Below are positions 12,501 to 25,275 of a DNA stretch of 64,000 nt, in pieces. Below the pieces are notes generated by a model that was not told the DNA's origin, searched no databases, and saw nothing but the letters and a program-made list of their open reading frames with translations. The DNA is from Paraspadella gotoi (Eukaryota > Chaetognatha): assembly GCA_051294375.1 (NCBI GenBank), contig CM119266.1, positions 5,013,770-5,077,769 on the forward strand. The letters run 5' to 3'. How positions within the stretch are numbered: position 1 is the first letter of the stretch; the number at the start of each line of letters is the position of its first letter. The translations under genes and the position numbers were made by a program.

Positions 12501-14560
12501 CCAGTTTACAGAATTATCCTCAGGGGGCGGGATTAGAATTACGGTATTTATTTACGTTAAACAGTGGGAGTAAATGTTCTTATAATGTCATCGCATGCAA
12601 GATTCTTAACTGTGCAATTCGCAGTTGAGATTATGGTGAAAATTGTTCTCCTCACAATGACATTAAAAATGTTCACTAATTATTAAAAAGTCGCAAAAAA
12701 ACTTTTTAAAATTCATTCAAAGCCTTTTAATTTCCGTAGCTATTAAAACTTTTTTCCTGATTTTGGGGCCATTGAGTACTGGTATCAATTAACAAAGAAA
12801 AACCAAACGAAGACGAAAACATCTCCTCAACAAAAGAATCGGGCCACGCCCACCTCGATGCCGCTGACGGCGACGAGCATCGAGACGATCTGTTGTCGGC
12901 CGCATTCGACGGCCAAGTGGAGGGGAGTTTGCTGCTTGGAGTTTTTTGGGTTGACGTTGATGAAGGGGTAGTTGACGAGGAGTTGGGTGATGCCCACGTG
13001 ACCTTTTTTTTCGGATGAGAGGGGGCGGAAAAATGGGAAGATTTCGGTTTCACTCAATGATTTGCGTCTTGTCTTGTCTTAAGAAATGCTGCATAACTAA
13101 TAAACTGGTGTTTAATGTTAATGATTTAGAAACGAAATAATATTTCATATTAATATTTATGAAATTATGGCAACAGCCGGGTTGCCTGTGATGCCCATTG
13201 GGATGGGGCATCTCACTGTTGGCTTTGGGGGCTTCCGACCCTCAGTGACGCCTCCAGTCACTGGCGCGGTTACCCTAGGACGGTCTCGCTTTGCCAACGC
13301 AAAGGGAAGTCGTTAGGACTTTGAATGGAACACTACGCCTGGGATGGTGTGTTCCCCCTTTGAGCCAATGGATTTTGGCTGAAGGATGATGGACGTGAGG
13401 CGGTGTGAATATACCGCCACAAAATCACCTTATTCACATTAATTTACCGTGAAAGACTGCGAGGTGAAGGGGCGTGTCCTGACTTGAGTTTTTTATGTTG
13501 ACATCCGTTTGACGCAGACTGAGGACGAAGTCGACCATGGCGGAGTTTCCCGTCACCACGGCCGTGTGGAGCGGAGCCTCGTTTTGAGAATTGGCCAGAT
13601 TGACGTCCGCGTTGGCCATTGCCAGATCGAAGGCAAAGTCCTGCAAGGGTTTTGTTGTTGTAGTAGTTAGTAGAATAAGGGAGTTAATAAATTGTGTGAA
13701 AGTATACTGATAGGCTGTCCAAAGTCAGGTGCAAGATACCTCAAGGGTTGTATAAATGGTTAATTTGTTAATGGTTGTAGCAATTTCAAATATAGGCAAT
13801 AAGAATCATTACTGAATCATTGAAGTCTCACCTGCAATCCCCTGTGCACAGCCATGTGAAAAGCGGTTTGATTGCAGTCGAAGCCTGAGGTTTTCTTGTC
13901 CACTTGAACGCCGGGATGTTTGAGGAGGAGTTGGAGGATCTCTTTGGTGGAGAGGCCCGTCAAGTTGAGGGAGGAGGTGGAGGCGCTGAATCCTGGAGAG
14001 ACGACAGCGATCGTTATTGTCAGCGATTATGTTAAACTGTTCCCCCCCTAGATTCCAATTTACCAGTTGGGAACGGGGCATGCAAGACCGAGGCGTGTAA
14101 TGCGCTGTATCCCGTCAAAGGGTTGTTGGTCAGAATTTCTCTGTTGATGTCGCATTGCGATTTGCCGAGGATGGACGACACCATGTTCTTCTGTCCCAGC
14201 ATCACGGCTCTGGTGTCGGAAAATTTGTTTATTTAATTAAGTTTAATATTACTTCTTTTCCCCCTTATTATTATTGTTTGATTGTGATTTGATAAAAACA
14301 TTAGAAAAAAGCGACCAAAAAGCCAATGAAAAAAAACAAAAGGGACTCGCCGATAGAGGGCCGTGAATCCGGTGGCGTCGACATTGTCGATCGTTTTTGG
14401 CGACAGAATTTCGACCAACTCGTCGTCCTTCATGTCGACGGCCAGAGTGAGGAGCTGCTTCCCGTCGCGGGTGCGCATGTTGCGATCCGCGCCCGCGTCT
14501 AGGAGGCGCCGCACCTTGAAGGCGATTAGAGTAGAGAGATATCGATATCACTTTCGTTAA

Positions 14561-14604
<44 letters not shown>

Positions 14605-17452
14605 TTACTATAACTTTACCAAAACTTAATTCAGTTTCTTTGTTTCGCGCATGTAATTTTTTAACAATTACATTAAAATCGTTCATTATCTCTAAATCTC
14701 TTTCTTTACCAAGTGCCAAGTTCCATGTCTCCTTTAAAATCTAATTAATAACAAATCTCCCTCCAAAGCCATGCTTTACCATGTTCCATGTCATACAACA
14801 CTTCAATCGTTATAACTAACTTTTATTAACTTCATTGCACCTCGCACCAAACTAAGCATCCAATTCCTTACCAAGCATCCAATTCCTTACCAAGCATCCA
14901 ATTCCTTACCAAGCATCCAATTCCTTACCAAGCATCCAATTCCTTACCAAGCATCTAATTCCTTACCAAGCATCCAATTCCTTACCAAGCATCCAATTCC
15001 TTACCAAGTGCCATTTCCTTCTAGTGACGGCTGCGTAAAGCGGAAATTCTCCGTTGGCGTCTTTGGCGCTAGTGTCTGCGCCGGCCTCCAGGAGGCGCGT
15101 GATCAGCGCCACCTTGTTCTCGTAGGAGGCGTAGACGAGGAGGGTTCGGCCTTGGAGTCCGCCTACAGTGACGGCCTCGTCGAGGGCGCCGGGGTAGAGG
15201 GCTTGGGGGGGTGGGTGGACGTTGCGAAGATATGAAAGATGGAAACAAAAGGCAAAAAAGATAAAAAATAATTTAAAACAAATAAGACAAAGACAAAGAC
15301 AAAATAAAAACATTAAATCAAAATACCAATATCGATTCTTTTGGCCATAATCTTTGATCTCCTTTGGTTTTATTGAATATTTTTTATGTAGTTTTCTAGT
15401 AAATACTAGTTGACAACTTTTCAAGCTTTCAAGTACAATTACAGCAAACTGATTGATCGTGTAGCTTGTCTCGCTTGTCTCCTTCATTGGTACTATCATT
15501 GAAGAACCAATTTCTCTAAAAAATCCTCTATATTTCTGCCCCCTGGTTTCGTCTCCCCCTTTTTTCATTCAAACAACTTTAAAAAACCGCCTTTAAAAGG
15601 TAATAATGTCAGGAGCTTGTATTCTCTCTTTTTTATGTACAACTTTTTTTTTTTCAAATGAAAATCGATTTTTACCCCCTTCTCGGTTTTTCTGTTTATT
15701 CAAGTCGCCGTCTAGACTGAAACCTGAGAAAACTTTGGAAAAAATAATTGATTCGCTGCTTGTCTTTTTTTTTTTCTAGTTTATTCACTTTTAGGATATT
15801 TAAAAATAAATGTTTTGGAGTGTTATGACGGTGACCTTTGTGAAAAAGTTTTGTAAGATGACCTTGTACTTTAAAATTTACGTGAGGTTTGACTTTTAAT
15901 TCGGTTTTTTACTTTTTTTGATGTTCTTGTTAATTATAACTTGGTTATTCTTTCTTTGACTTTTCGAATTTACCTTCTACTAACTTTTACTATGGAATTG
16001 GCACAAACAACGTAAAATTATCCATTTATTAGCCTCCATCCCTCTTACAAGATTGACAGATTATGACCTTCAAGCAAGACTCAAACGATCTTGTTTATTA
16101 ACTTCCAGACTGCCTATCTTTCCCTTACCTTACTGTATTCGTTTATCTTAGGTGACAGAATTATTGTTATGAGTGAATGATGGAACCGTTCAATAAAAGC
16201 ACTTAAGCCGTCCCCTGAGCTTCGGATCAGGCGGTAACACCGTGTTACAGGCGGGTTAAGCGCCCCGTCCATCTTAACTGCTAGGCGGCCACCGGGCTAG
16301 AACCCCGGACCTTTAGATTGAGAGCCGAATGACTTGCATCCTGCACCAATAAACCTGATGACCGGTTGGTGGATCTGAGTCGACCATAATCTTCTATTCC
16401 CTTACTCTTCAATTACCTCTTATCGTTAGGCACCTCCCACACCCCCCCCCCCGCGAACCGGCATCCCCCCTTCTTGCACCTGCAATGGCCTGGATGGCGC
16501 CGTCCCTTCCGGCCAGCACCTGGCGCTGCAATCGGACCAGACGCGATCTGAATCTCCGTCTGGGGTCGTTGTCTCCACGAATCGGTCCTTGAAGGCAGTT
16601 GCCCATCTTGACTGAAAAGTCACCACGGAGAGAAGGGGTCGTAAAAGTGGGGAAAAAATGTTATTTAGTGGAATAAGAATTAAATTAAAAATTGATTTAA
16701 AAAAATTAATGACGAATATTCGTGGCCCTTGGACGGAAGATTAATTTAGAGAAATATTTCTTTTTGGTCAAATTTTATGTTTAGAGCTAAAAACCTTGTT
16801 TTACTTTTAGAAGATGTTAAATGTTAAATCAAAGTTATGAAATTTGAGTAAACATCTAAACTTGATGTAAATTTTGAGGCAAACGAAAAGTTTTCATTAG
16901 TATAAATTACAGAAATCGACTTATATCTTTACCCTAACCATTTATTACATTTGTGTTTTGTCTTAATCGACTTTGGCGCCAAAATAAATCGTCATTCATT
17001 CTGCTCTTTTGTTTTCTTCTCATCATTTGTTTTCCCTGTTCCTCTTTTGTTTTATTCTTATCATTTGTTTTCCCTGTTGCTCTTTTGTTTTCTTCTCTCC
17101 TATACCTGATTGCGTAGGCGACGTAAGCGCCCTTCGCGCCAAAATTTCAATAGGAATATCTTTGTCGTTCTCCTTGTCGGCCTCTTTGTCAGTCTCTTTG
17201 TCGGCCTCTTTGTCAGACCTTTTGTCAGTCTCTTTGTCGTTATTTTTGTCGACCTCGTTGCGCCGGCTGGATGCAGACTTATAAGACGCGGCGCTGCCGC
17301 CGCCGCTGATCCCGCCGACGCTGCCGACTCTGCCTTCTCCGCCGACGCCGCTCCGGCAGCTGCGGCTTGTCCGCCGCCCGAGAGAAGAAAGCGCCTTTGA
17401 CGCAATAGTGGCGAAGTAGAGTAGCGAAGGCTGGAGAATCTCGATGAAGCAA
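8279..17452 (-). CDS. mib: Mind bomb-like E3 ubiquitin ligase (ankyrin repeats + two RING fingers), nested in a PIEZO intron
   Basis: Mind bomb proteins ubiquitinate Notch ligands to trigger their endocytosis. Exons on the minus strand, 5' to 3': about 17452-17106, 16611-16480, 15201-15005, 14514-14351, 14209-14064, 13992-13832, 13640-13448, 13002-12854, 12439-12247, 11880-11677, 11294-11091, 10871-10696, 10415-10248, 9875-9644, 9244-9085 and 8729-8279. Exons 3-14 encode at least ten ankyrin repeats (TPLHLAV-type helices). Exon 15 encodes a first RING (CMMC ... CxH ... CIDC ... CPQC). Exon 16 has a short coiled coil and a C-terminal RING (CSICFEKR ... CGHTACAGC ... CHMC) ending AKIKMFA-stop, close to MIB C-termini. 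Intron 4 uses a GC donor (TATCG|GCGAGT). Phases chain except between exons 14 and 15, where an N gap lies. The N-terminal MIB/HERC2 and ZZ domains of the family were not found, so the 5' end is open. Exon 1 is weaker: it has repeats of DKE(T/A)DK. Confidence 0.85.
9018..9027. other. Assembly gap (10 N) flanked by duplicated sequence
   Basis: The string AATTCACCCGTCGCA (intron/exon border of mib exon 15) occurs just left of the Ns at 9003-9017 and again at 9078-9092. This looks like a short false duplication made by gap joining. Confidence 0.9.
9280..9496. repeat. Direct duplication on either side of a 10-N gap (probable unmerged alleles)
   Basis: About 103 bases ending at 9381 and about 105 bases starting at 9392 are near-identical, with scattered single-base differences and one small indel. 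The Ns are at 9382-9391. The pattern is that of two haplotypes placed end to end, not a real tandem repeat. Confidence 0.8.
11618..11657. repeat. Short minisatellite next to mib exon 10
   Basis: Four copies of a 10-base CTCCTACATG-type unit lie 20 bases inside the intron after mib exon 10 (minus strand). Confidence 0.8.
11900..12090. repeat. Degenerate (AATG)n repeat
   Basis: AATGAATG runs interspersed with longer GAACTGGATTTGAATG-type units in the intron between mib exons 9 and 10. Confidence 0.8.
13166..13422 (+). mobile_element. Interspersed repeat family 1 (SINE-like), copy 1
   Basis: A GC-rich 255-base block begins near TATGGCAACAGCCGGG and ends GGTGTGAATATACCGCC. A near-identical copy lies in reverse complement at 36237-36495. 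It sits in the intron between mib exons 7 and 8 and has no open reading frame. Class assignment is by size and copy behaviour only. Confidence 0.75.
14559..14602. repeat. (ATT)n microsatellite
   Basis: Uninterrupted ATT trinucleotides within mib intron 3. Confidence 0.95.
14855..15010 (-). repeat. 20-bp minisatellite containing the 5' splice-site sequence of mib exon 3
   Basis: On the minus strand exon 3 ends CACTTG|GTAAGG. The same CTTGGTAAGG then recurs about seven more times at 20-base spacing (unit CTTGGTAAGGAATTGGATG). Each unit carries a full GTAAGG donor. Only the exon-proximal donor gives the correct phase into exon 4, and an in-frame TAA arises in the third unit. Confidence 0.85.
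16187..16392 (-). mobile_element. tRNA-derived SINE-like repeat family 2, copy 1
   Basis: Read on the minus strand it contains GGGGTTCTAGCCCGGTGG, resembling a tRNA B-box/T-arm, preceded by an A-box-like TGGTGCAGGATGCAAG-type stretch, and ends near a GAACGGTTC motif. Two further copies lie at 34725-34925 and 35142-35345. It is in the intron between mib exons 2 and 3. Confidence 0.7.
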
Positions 17453-19535
17453 CTGGAGCAAGGTTAGTAGAGCAGGGTTAGTGGAGTCTGTGAGCGGGGA
17501 TTTCTTTTTCCGTTCGGTCACTGTGTCATTTTTGTCAGTTTTTTAGGCAGATTGTCATCTTTGGACGAATTAAAACTAGAAAAAAGGTTTTTTCTTGTTT
17601 GTTGTCAATTTATAAATCCACGTTATTGCGTTATTTCTGCCCAAATTGTATTTGTTCACTTTTATTTATCGTAGTCCCTTTTTTGCTTTGGGTCCTTCGC
17701 TTCTTTTAAATCTAATTCTTATCGAAAATCTTTTTTTTCTTTTTATTTTTCTTTTTTTTCCCTTCTTTTCCCTTCTTTTTCTTTTATTTTCCTTTTATTT
17801 TCCTTCTTTTTCCATTTTTTTCTTCAGCGTCAATTTTGTCTTTTTTTGCTTCGATTTTCGATCTTTCGTTTCTTCCTCGAATTCGTCGCCATTTTGAATT
17901 TTTAAGACAAGATTTGTTATTTTGTTTAATTTTTAATAATATTTTTTTTATTTTTGAAGAAGCTTTAAATTATTTTTAAGAGTCCATTTATTTTAGGCAC
18001 ATAAGGACGATTGGCAGTGCGAACGGCGAGACATTGTGTATTGTTAAGGGGAGATCGAGAATGAAAAATATCGTAGATAAAGTTCGGAGAAGGGGATTTA
18101 ATAATTTATTTTTTAGCTGAAAAAAAAATAAAAGATATTATTATAAAAACTTTGAACTTAAGATTGGCTCATGTTTTTTACCACGGAACCGCAAAGATGA
18201 AACGAAAAACCATTTTACATTTTCCAAAAAAAAATGCCGGCAAAAAAAAGGCACATGGTAAAAGATGAAGGATGGAACCAAGAAAGATTTCGTGTTTGAA
18301 TGGATCTTAGATTGACTAGAGATAGAGAGAGAGAGAGAGAGGATACAAGGAAAAAAAATAAGTACAAAGTTCAAGTCCGGGTCTGAACCCGAATGGCCCG
18401 GCAGAGAGAGAGAGATACAGGACTGTTTGTAATAAGAAATATCATGAAGGGAGAAAGAAAGATGATTTTTTGTTTAAAATGTATATATTGAGTAAGATAT
18501 AGTACAATTATTTTTTAACATAAAGCATTTAATGGGTTCTTTTTGGGTTTTGTGGTTTTTCGAAATTAGAAAGTAAAAAAAATATTGAATTGATAATAAA
18601 TAATATAATATATTGAAAGCAATCTGCTGTGTTATTATCTAGTAAGAGGGATGCAAGTAAGTAAGAGTCAAGATAGCTTTGAATGAATGGATAATATTTG
18701 AAAAGGTTTTACTAATTTCATAAATAAGAAAAAGTAAAAGAAAATAAGTATATAGAAAAACAATAAAGTGTAAGAAAAAAAGATAAGACAAGAAAAGAAA
18801 ATAAAAAAGGAAAAGATCTTAGTCAGCAAATGTCATCAGAAAAAGAGAGAGAAAACGTCCAAGCTAAAAAGGTCAAGCGGAAATCAAGAGAGAGAGAGAG
18901 AGAAAGTTGCAAAGCACAAAACTTTTCAGTTATATTTATTACTAATAATATTACAAAGAATAATCTTTTGAGGAATTTTTATGCCGTCAGTTTTTTTTCC
19001 AGTCATTTGAGTTCGGTTCCAAAAATTTCAAAATGTTCTTTATTCCCATCTCTCTCTCTCTCCCCGGGGGGGGCGAGGGGGGGGTGACCTCAGTCTCCAA
19101 ATCCGCCAGAGGGAGGAAAATAACAAATCCAATAAATCGAGAAAACCAAAATGGGAACAAGAAAAAAAAACAAAATGGCTTTTTCTTTCTTTTTAATATG
19201 CGGATAAAAAAAAATAATTTAAAAAAAATAATAAAAGGGAAACGAGTTTTATAAAGAAAAAAATATTCTTTTTTTATTTGAGAAGATTAATCGTCTGGAT
19301 GATTAGAATTGTCGTTTGGCGCTTCTGTGACTTGGGGGGGGGGGAAGCTTTGGCAAGCTTTGGCGGAAAAGACATGTGTGGGAAGTTTCGCATAAAATAT
19401 AAGGAAGATGGGTATATGAAGTTAATGCTTAGCAATGAATATCCGGTCCATTGTAAAAATTTTGATATCCTATTTTTTTTGGTAATTGATCCCAGTTTTT
19501 CTTGATCACGTGACTTTCATCTCTTCAAGCCTCAG

Positions 19536-19573
<38 letters not shown>

Positions 19574-21194
19574 TATTTTCTCTTCCTTCATTTTCCGTAA
19601 TTTATTTTCTTTCACACCATCTCCCCTGTTTTTCCTCTTAACTTTTTTCTTTCTCAGTTTAATTTTCTTTTTGAATTCTCTCTCTTGTTCTTTCCTCCTT
19701 TTTCTTTTTCTTTCAATTTCTGTCCCTTTTTTTATCAACTTTTTTTTCCATTTTTAATCCCTTTTCCTCTTTTTATTTATTTTTCTTTTACCCCTCTATA
19801 ATTATTTTCACTTTGTCTATTTTCTCCTTTACCCTCAATATTCTCTTTTCCCTTTTAACGTCTATCCTCCCTTTTCTTCGTCTATTCTCCCTTTTCTTCG
19901 TCTATCCTCCCTTTACCTCCTCTATCCTTCCCTTTTCCCCCCTCTATCCTACCTTTTCCCTCTCTATCCTCCCCTTTCCCCTCCCTTTTCCTCATCTATT
20001 CTTCCATTTTCCCCCTCTATCCTTCCCTTTTTTCCCATTTTCCCTCTGGTTTCCTTTTCCCCGGGAGGTTTTTTTTTCTGCGTCCGGGATATTTTTTGTT
20101 GGACGAAAGGAAAAGGAAACTAAACTGTTTTTACTGAAGGAAGAGTTGAAGACTAAAAAAGAAAAAGTCCCGGAGGCGGAATGGATTCCGGATGTAGTTG
20201 GAATTAGTTTCGAACCCAATGTCAATTGATTTAGTTGAGAAACCGGGTAATATTAAATTGCGTTGTTTATTTTTTTAACGCGGACGTTATTACAATAGTA
20301 TTACACCCGGTTGGGGTTGTAATAAGTTTTGCGTCTAAATGTTTAAATAAGGTTTGGTGCCGAATTTTGATTTAATAACTATTACAACCGGATTTTTCCT
20401 AAATACGTTTTACATCACACTGTCATTTACATCTCATTTCCTCCGAAGTTTGGAATCGCTAATGAACTGGGGGGGGGAAGTAAATAGACTTTTCCATTAA
20501 ATACAAAATAGTTTGTCGAACAATCGCCTGTCCCGGTCCATCCGTCCATTCGTCCGTCTCTCCTTTCCAAAATCCATAGAAGATAAAATGATCAAACCGG
20601 AAAAGAGAGAATCCATATATTTTTACCCAAAAGAGGAAAAGTATAAAAGAAAAGAAAAGAAAACCCTTTTTTCTCTCCGTTTTCTTTGGTTCGCGTGTTC
20701 CGAAAGTCTCTATGGGATTCGTCCCGATGATCGTCTATGAGAAGCCAATAAATTCAAACGTGTCCTCCGGCCCCTCTTCCGAACCCCTTTTTTCTCTTGG
20801 CGTCCTCCTTCTACATCCCTCTCTCTCCGACCGCCCCCCTCTTCCCCCCCCTGTCTCAAGCCGGACGCGAGATGCTACGATTCGTGAAGGCTTTTCGCTT
20901 TTCCAGATGAAAACGAGGTTATTTTTATTTATTCCTGGCGATGGATTGAAACGTTAACCGTTAACCAACGTTGGGCTATCAGGGGAGGCGGTCTTATTTG
21001 ACGGTAATAGTTTAAAATAGGGTTTTATGAGAATAGTGGAATGGAGATTTGGAAAGGAACTAGCAGTCTTAAGCAGGAGCCAGTTAATTAGGCGTTATCA
21101 ATTTTGAAAAATGGAAACCAGTAATGACGTTTGATGAAGGCTTTATTTTTAAAACGGGCTTTCATCAGTTTGGGCTCTTTACATACAAGTGGAT

Positions 21195-21296
21195 CTGCTA
21201 CGTACGTTTACATGTACGCAACATAGCATGTCTAAATTCAGTGACATGATAACGTTTACATGTACGCAACATAGCATGTCTAAATTCAGTGATGTT
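21195..21296. repeat. Tandem duplication of about 47 bp
   Basis: The segment beginning ACGTTTACATGTACGCAACA and ending AAATTCAGTG occurs twice in direct tandem, at about 21201-21243 and 21251-21292. There is no coding content. Confidence 0.85.
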
Positions 21297-22785
21297 AGGT
21301 ATAGCATACGCAGGCGATCAAATCTTACCAGAATGAAAACGGATCGGAGGATCTGGTCGCCGCCAGAATTGAATCGCCGAACGCTGATTGGCTGAGTTGG
21401 AACCGGAAGCGACCAATCGGCTTGCAAGAACCATTGAACTGTCAAAATCACTCTTGCCTCTGATCCTCTCTCTCAGATATAATTAGACTAAGCTTTCCTT
21501 AGTGGAAGGATAAATACTATGGTTTTTCTTTGTTTGATAACAAAATGGAGAAATCTTCTTCTTTCATCTCGTCTTTCACGAAAATGAAAGAGGATTAGAT
21601 ATCAAAAACTTCCCTTTTTCCCAACGTGGGTATTTGTGATAAAGAAAGAGGTCAGGACCTTTAGGATTTTGAAAGGGAGGCAAAGGAAAGGATCATTTTT
21701 GGGGGAGGGGCAACAAAGAAAAGGGGAAGAAGAAGAGTTTTGAAATGTAGGGACACGTTTTAAATAAATGTAATTTCAAAATGGGGAAGATGGTGTTCAA
21801 AAAGTTTTATTTTTTTAAAAAATATTTCGACTTCAAAAAGGAAGGATTTGTTTAAATATTTATAACAAAATGGTTTTTTACGCTATTCGCACTGGCTTTT
21901 CCATTTTGAATTTACATTTGTTCATAAAAATACTTTGCGTCTGTCATAACGTTGTAGGACGTAGGGTCCTTTCAAGACGAGGATGAAAGAAAGACATAAG
22001 ATAGGTCATTTTTAACGTGGCCTTTATGAGGAAAAGACTTTCAAAAGGAACGAACTTTCAGTGAGAAGAACGAAGGAGAAGAACGAAGGAGAAGAACGAA
22101 GGAGAAGAACGAAGCAGACGGAAAGAGATTTTTCTGGCGTCGAACGAACAAAAGGGAATCGAAGTCGAAAGAAGATTGAAATAGATTTTGAACTTGAGGA
22201 TCGAGAGATCGAGTTAACGACTTTAAGGAGGCGAAAGAAGAGAGGAGGAGTATTAAATGTCATCACCTCTGCATAATGCTCAATGCTTAAACTGTGAATA
22301 CTATGGCATACTATGAAAAACACGGGGACCGGGGGGTATCTCACCAACCAACTCAAAGCTTCGGGATCCTCAGTGACCGAATCTTGACTGTTTCGAGCCA
22401 AAGCCGGGGCACATCAGACATACCGTCACAATTCGTTAATCAATACCTAGTTTTCCGTTTGTCCAAAAATTCGTTTTGACTTTTGAGAGGCAAAGATCAA
22501 TAAAAACATGCGAAAAAAAATACGTTGATTAATGATTAATTAATGATTAATTAATGATTATCGTTGTTTCGATGAATTTTTACTTTTATTATTTTTTTTT
22601 GTTTTGACTTATATTCCAAAATCAAATTAATTTTTCGTGCTTCCCCCCCCCCCCGAGTTGTTTAATTAACAGGGAGACTCGGAAAAAAATCAAGCTAGTT
22701 CTCTTTCCGGTTAAATCGACCCGATATTTATTACCGAAAGGAAAAGATAAGTTTTTTTTAACTGATGTGTCGGTTTGTTTGTCTG

Positions 22786-23241
22786 TTAAAGCGTAGTAAA
22801 AATTTTAAATTTAACTTTAATTAAAAGTGAGTATCTAAAAATATTATAATAATGAACATTTATGTATAAAAAAATTGTATTATTTATTTTACAATTTACG
22901 CAGTAGGCCATATTTATACATAGTACTAATCTAATAAATGTTAAAATTTCAAAATAGTTTTTTTTTTTGCAGATTTATATCAGAAAAAACTATATTTTAA
23001 ACTGAAAATTTAAATTTTATATGTTAAATATAGTTTTTTAATTTTCAACCCACTTAATGAAAGAATTTTTAAAAATGATTTAAAAACTATTTTATAAGGA
23101 TACTACTATATATAAATATAGCCTACTGCAAAAATTAAAAAACGTAAAATTAATTTTTGTTTACAAATTAATGTTCATTGATGGTATGTTGTTCATAATT
23201 GACTTTTAGAATTTTCGTACGTAACTTTCACTACGCTCTAA
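22786..23241. mobile_element. Fold-back MITE family 1, copy 1 (456 bp)
   Basis: Ends are inverted repeats: left TTAAAGCGTAGTAAA, right reverse complement TTAGAGCGTAGTGAAA. Similarity continues inward (AATGAACATT in both arms). A longer relative lies at 56363-56976; this copy lacks part of the centre. There is no transposase. Target duplication is unclear (TTA or TA). Confidence 0.7.
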
Positions 23242-24882
23242 TGTCTGTATATCTGAGATTTATGCTAATTTTCATGGGATCTATTTTTTCTTCTTCCGAG
23301 TTTGCCAATTTGCAAAGTTTTGTCAGACAAGGTATTATTAATTCCATAAAAGCGGCGAGGCTTTAAAAATACCTTGCCCTTCCCATTAAATTGTGGATCA
23401 AAGAAACAACTTATAACCATTAACCATTATTAACCCAAAATCCGGATGCCCATATTTGGGCAGAAAAGAATCGATGGAAACCTCAGACTGGATTTCCTTC
23501 CAATAGAAGATTTCGTCTACTTAATTTCCGTCTTTTTTCTTTATTCCATCTGACCTTCGGTTTAATCTAAGATAAAATGACCAATTTAAATCGACTGTCG
23601 ATTTAAAACAAAAAACACATAGGAACAAAAGAGAAGAAATTCTGAATCTCTGTCCCTCCCAATTCTGGTCAAAAGATGGATGACGAATGATTTTTAAATT
23701 CGTTTCCGGGACGAAAATTATTAATTGAAAATTCGGAGGAAAAACAAGAAACTAATATATTATTCTTTTTCGGTCACTTTTTAACCTCAATGATATTTAG
23801 AGACATTTGTTGGCAGAAAGCACCGAGACAGGAATTTCTAAAATCATCATTAAACAAATTGAAATGGAGTAATCGTTTGTATTTTTTTAAACGAAACGCA
23901 AAAAAAAAATGTTATTACTAATTAAAAAGATTTAAATTTTTTTGGGGTTTGATAAAAATATGACTTGGTGTCCGCTAAGGAAGACACAAACCAGAAATAA
24001 ATCAAAAATAAAACGGCAAAACCAGAAAAATATTTGAATAACAGAGTTTGTAATAAACATTCTGGCAGACTTCAATATTTTCCAATCTCAGATGGACGCC
24101 CACTAGATCCAAAACCAATATTCATTGTCTCTTCCAACTCAAAACGACTCTGTTTCACATTTTTGAAATCGGTGATGCAGCTCAATAGACGCAAACAGAA
24201 TTCACGATCGGAAGTGGAAAAAAGAAAATGAGAAAACGTTTCGTGGTAGAAAACGATTCCGTTGTTGACAAAACAAAAGAAAAGTTAAGACGCGTTTCTT
24301 TTGATATATATATATATCTGTTTGCAATTGCGTTTCGAATTAAAACAGATGAAAAAGATGAAAACTTGATGTTTCATAATAAATACAATAGTGATTCCTG
24401 CCTTCAATTATATCAGCATGTAATTTCATATCTTCTTCAGTGGAAAACAGAATTAAGAATAGAAAATTTAAAAAAAACAATATTATTAAATAAATATATA
24501 CTTATAATTGGTATTTGTATATGAGAGAGTAAGAGAGAGAGCATCCTTGTTTTTGTGAAATTCTTTTTTTTTTTCTCAAATAAGATGATATTATGAAATT
24601 CATATCGGAATATTTTAGCAGAAATAAAATCGTTTTGCTTTTGCTCATATGTCCTCTTTTTAAAACATAAAATTATTTTGTACCAACTTTAACTTTGCTT
24701 GTTAAGACATTAAAACATTTAACTTTTAAGACGAAAATAATTTTCTTGCGCCTTTTTTCATTCGGTGTTGTTTTCCCGTCAACTGAATAGAATTCAAATA
24801 CGATGGGAGTTTTTTTTCATGGTGCTTATGGGTGACGTTCTTTGCCTGCGTTAGTGAAAAGCCAGTTATTTTGAGTGGTCGC

Positions 24883-24883
24883 G

Positions 24884-24946
<63 letters not shown>

Positions 24947-24952
24947 CTCTCT
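24883..24952. repeat. (CT)n microsatellite
   Basis: About 65 bases of CT repeat with one interruption. It adjoins a GC-rich patch. Confidence 0.95.
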
Positions 24953-24959
24953 CCGTTGC

Positions 24960-25117
24960 GCGAACTCAGCTGCTTCTCAGTCTGACGCGCTTCCAGCGTT
25001 TTTTTTTCTTTTGCCACAACCGTCTGGGTTCCTCGCATCTCCGCTGCAGCGACTCGACGCTGCAGAAGCAGCGACTTGTGCAGCCATGGCAGTTTTTTTC
25101 CCCTTCCCCCTTTTACG

Positions 25118-25149
<32 letters not shown>

Positions 25150-25275
25150 CTAGGATCAACCAGGAGAGCCTTGGACCGTCTCCTCTCGCACCAATCACGT
25201 GCCACTAAAATGGGCGTTCCTCAATAGGGTTGACCCATAACATTTGACTTTGCCAAGCCAATGGCGTCCTTCTGC
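24960..25275 (-). promoter_or_regulatory. Candidate promoter/first-exon patch for the mib-like gene
   Basis: A local GC-rich island in the long intron. It has CCAAT motifs in CCAATCACGTG (with an E-box CACGTG) near 25192 and in GCCAATGG near 25257, plus a minus-strand CTGCCATGG start context at 25083-25091. The minus-strand frame opens MAAQVAASAASS but has no convincing donor, so this is only a lead. Confidence 0.2.

Noticed and set aside
14855-15010. CRISPR-like array
   Set aside because: The 20-base units are contiguous with no unique spacers and lie in a eukaryotic intron. It is a minisatellite.
17110-17400. Plus-strand hydrophobic ORF of 96 codons
   Set aside because: Shadow of the minus-strand DKE-repeat exon of the mib-like gene.
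22300-22445. Possible exon on the minus strand (EDPEALSWLVRYPPVPVF)
   Set aside because: No family match, poor continuation and no acceptor. It may be a repeat fragment.
24977-25198. Minus-strand MAAQVAASAASS frame as mib first exon
   Set aside because: Good start context but no donor site in phase with exon 17452. Kept only as a weak promoter lead.
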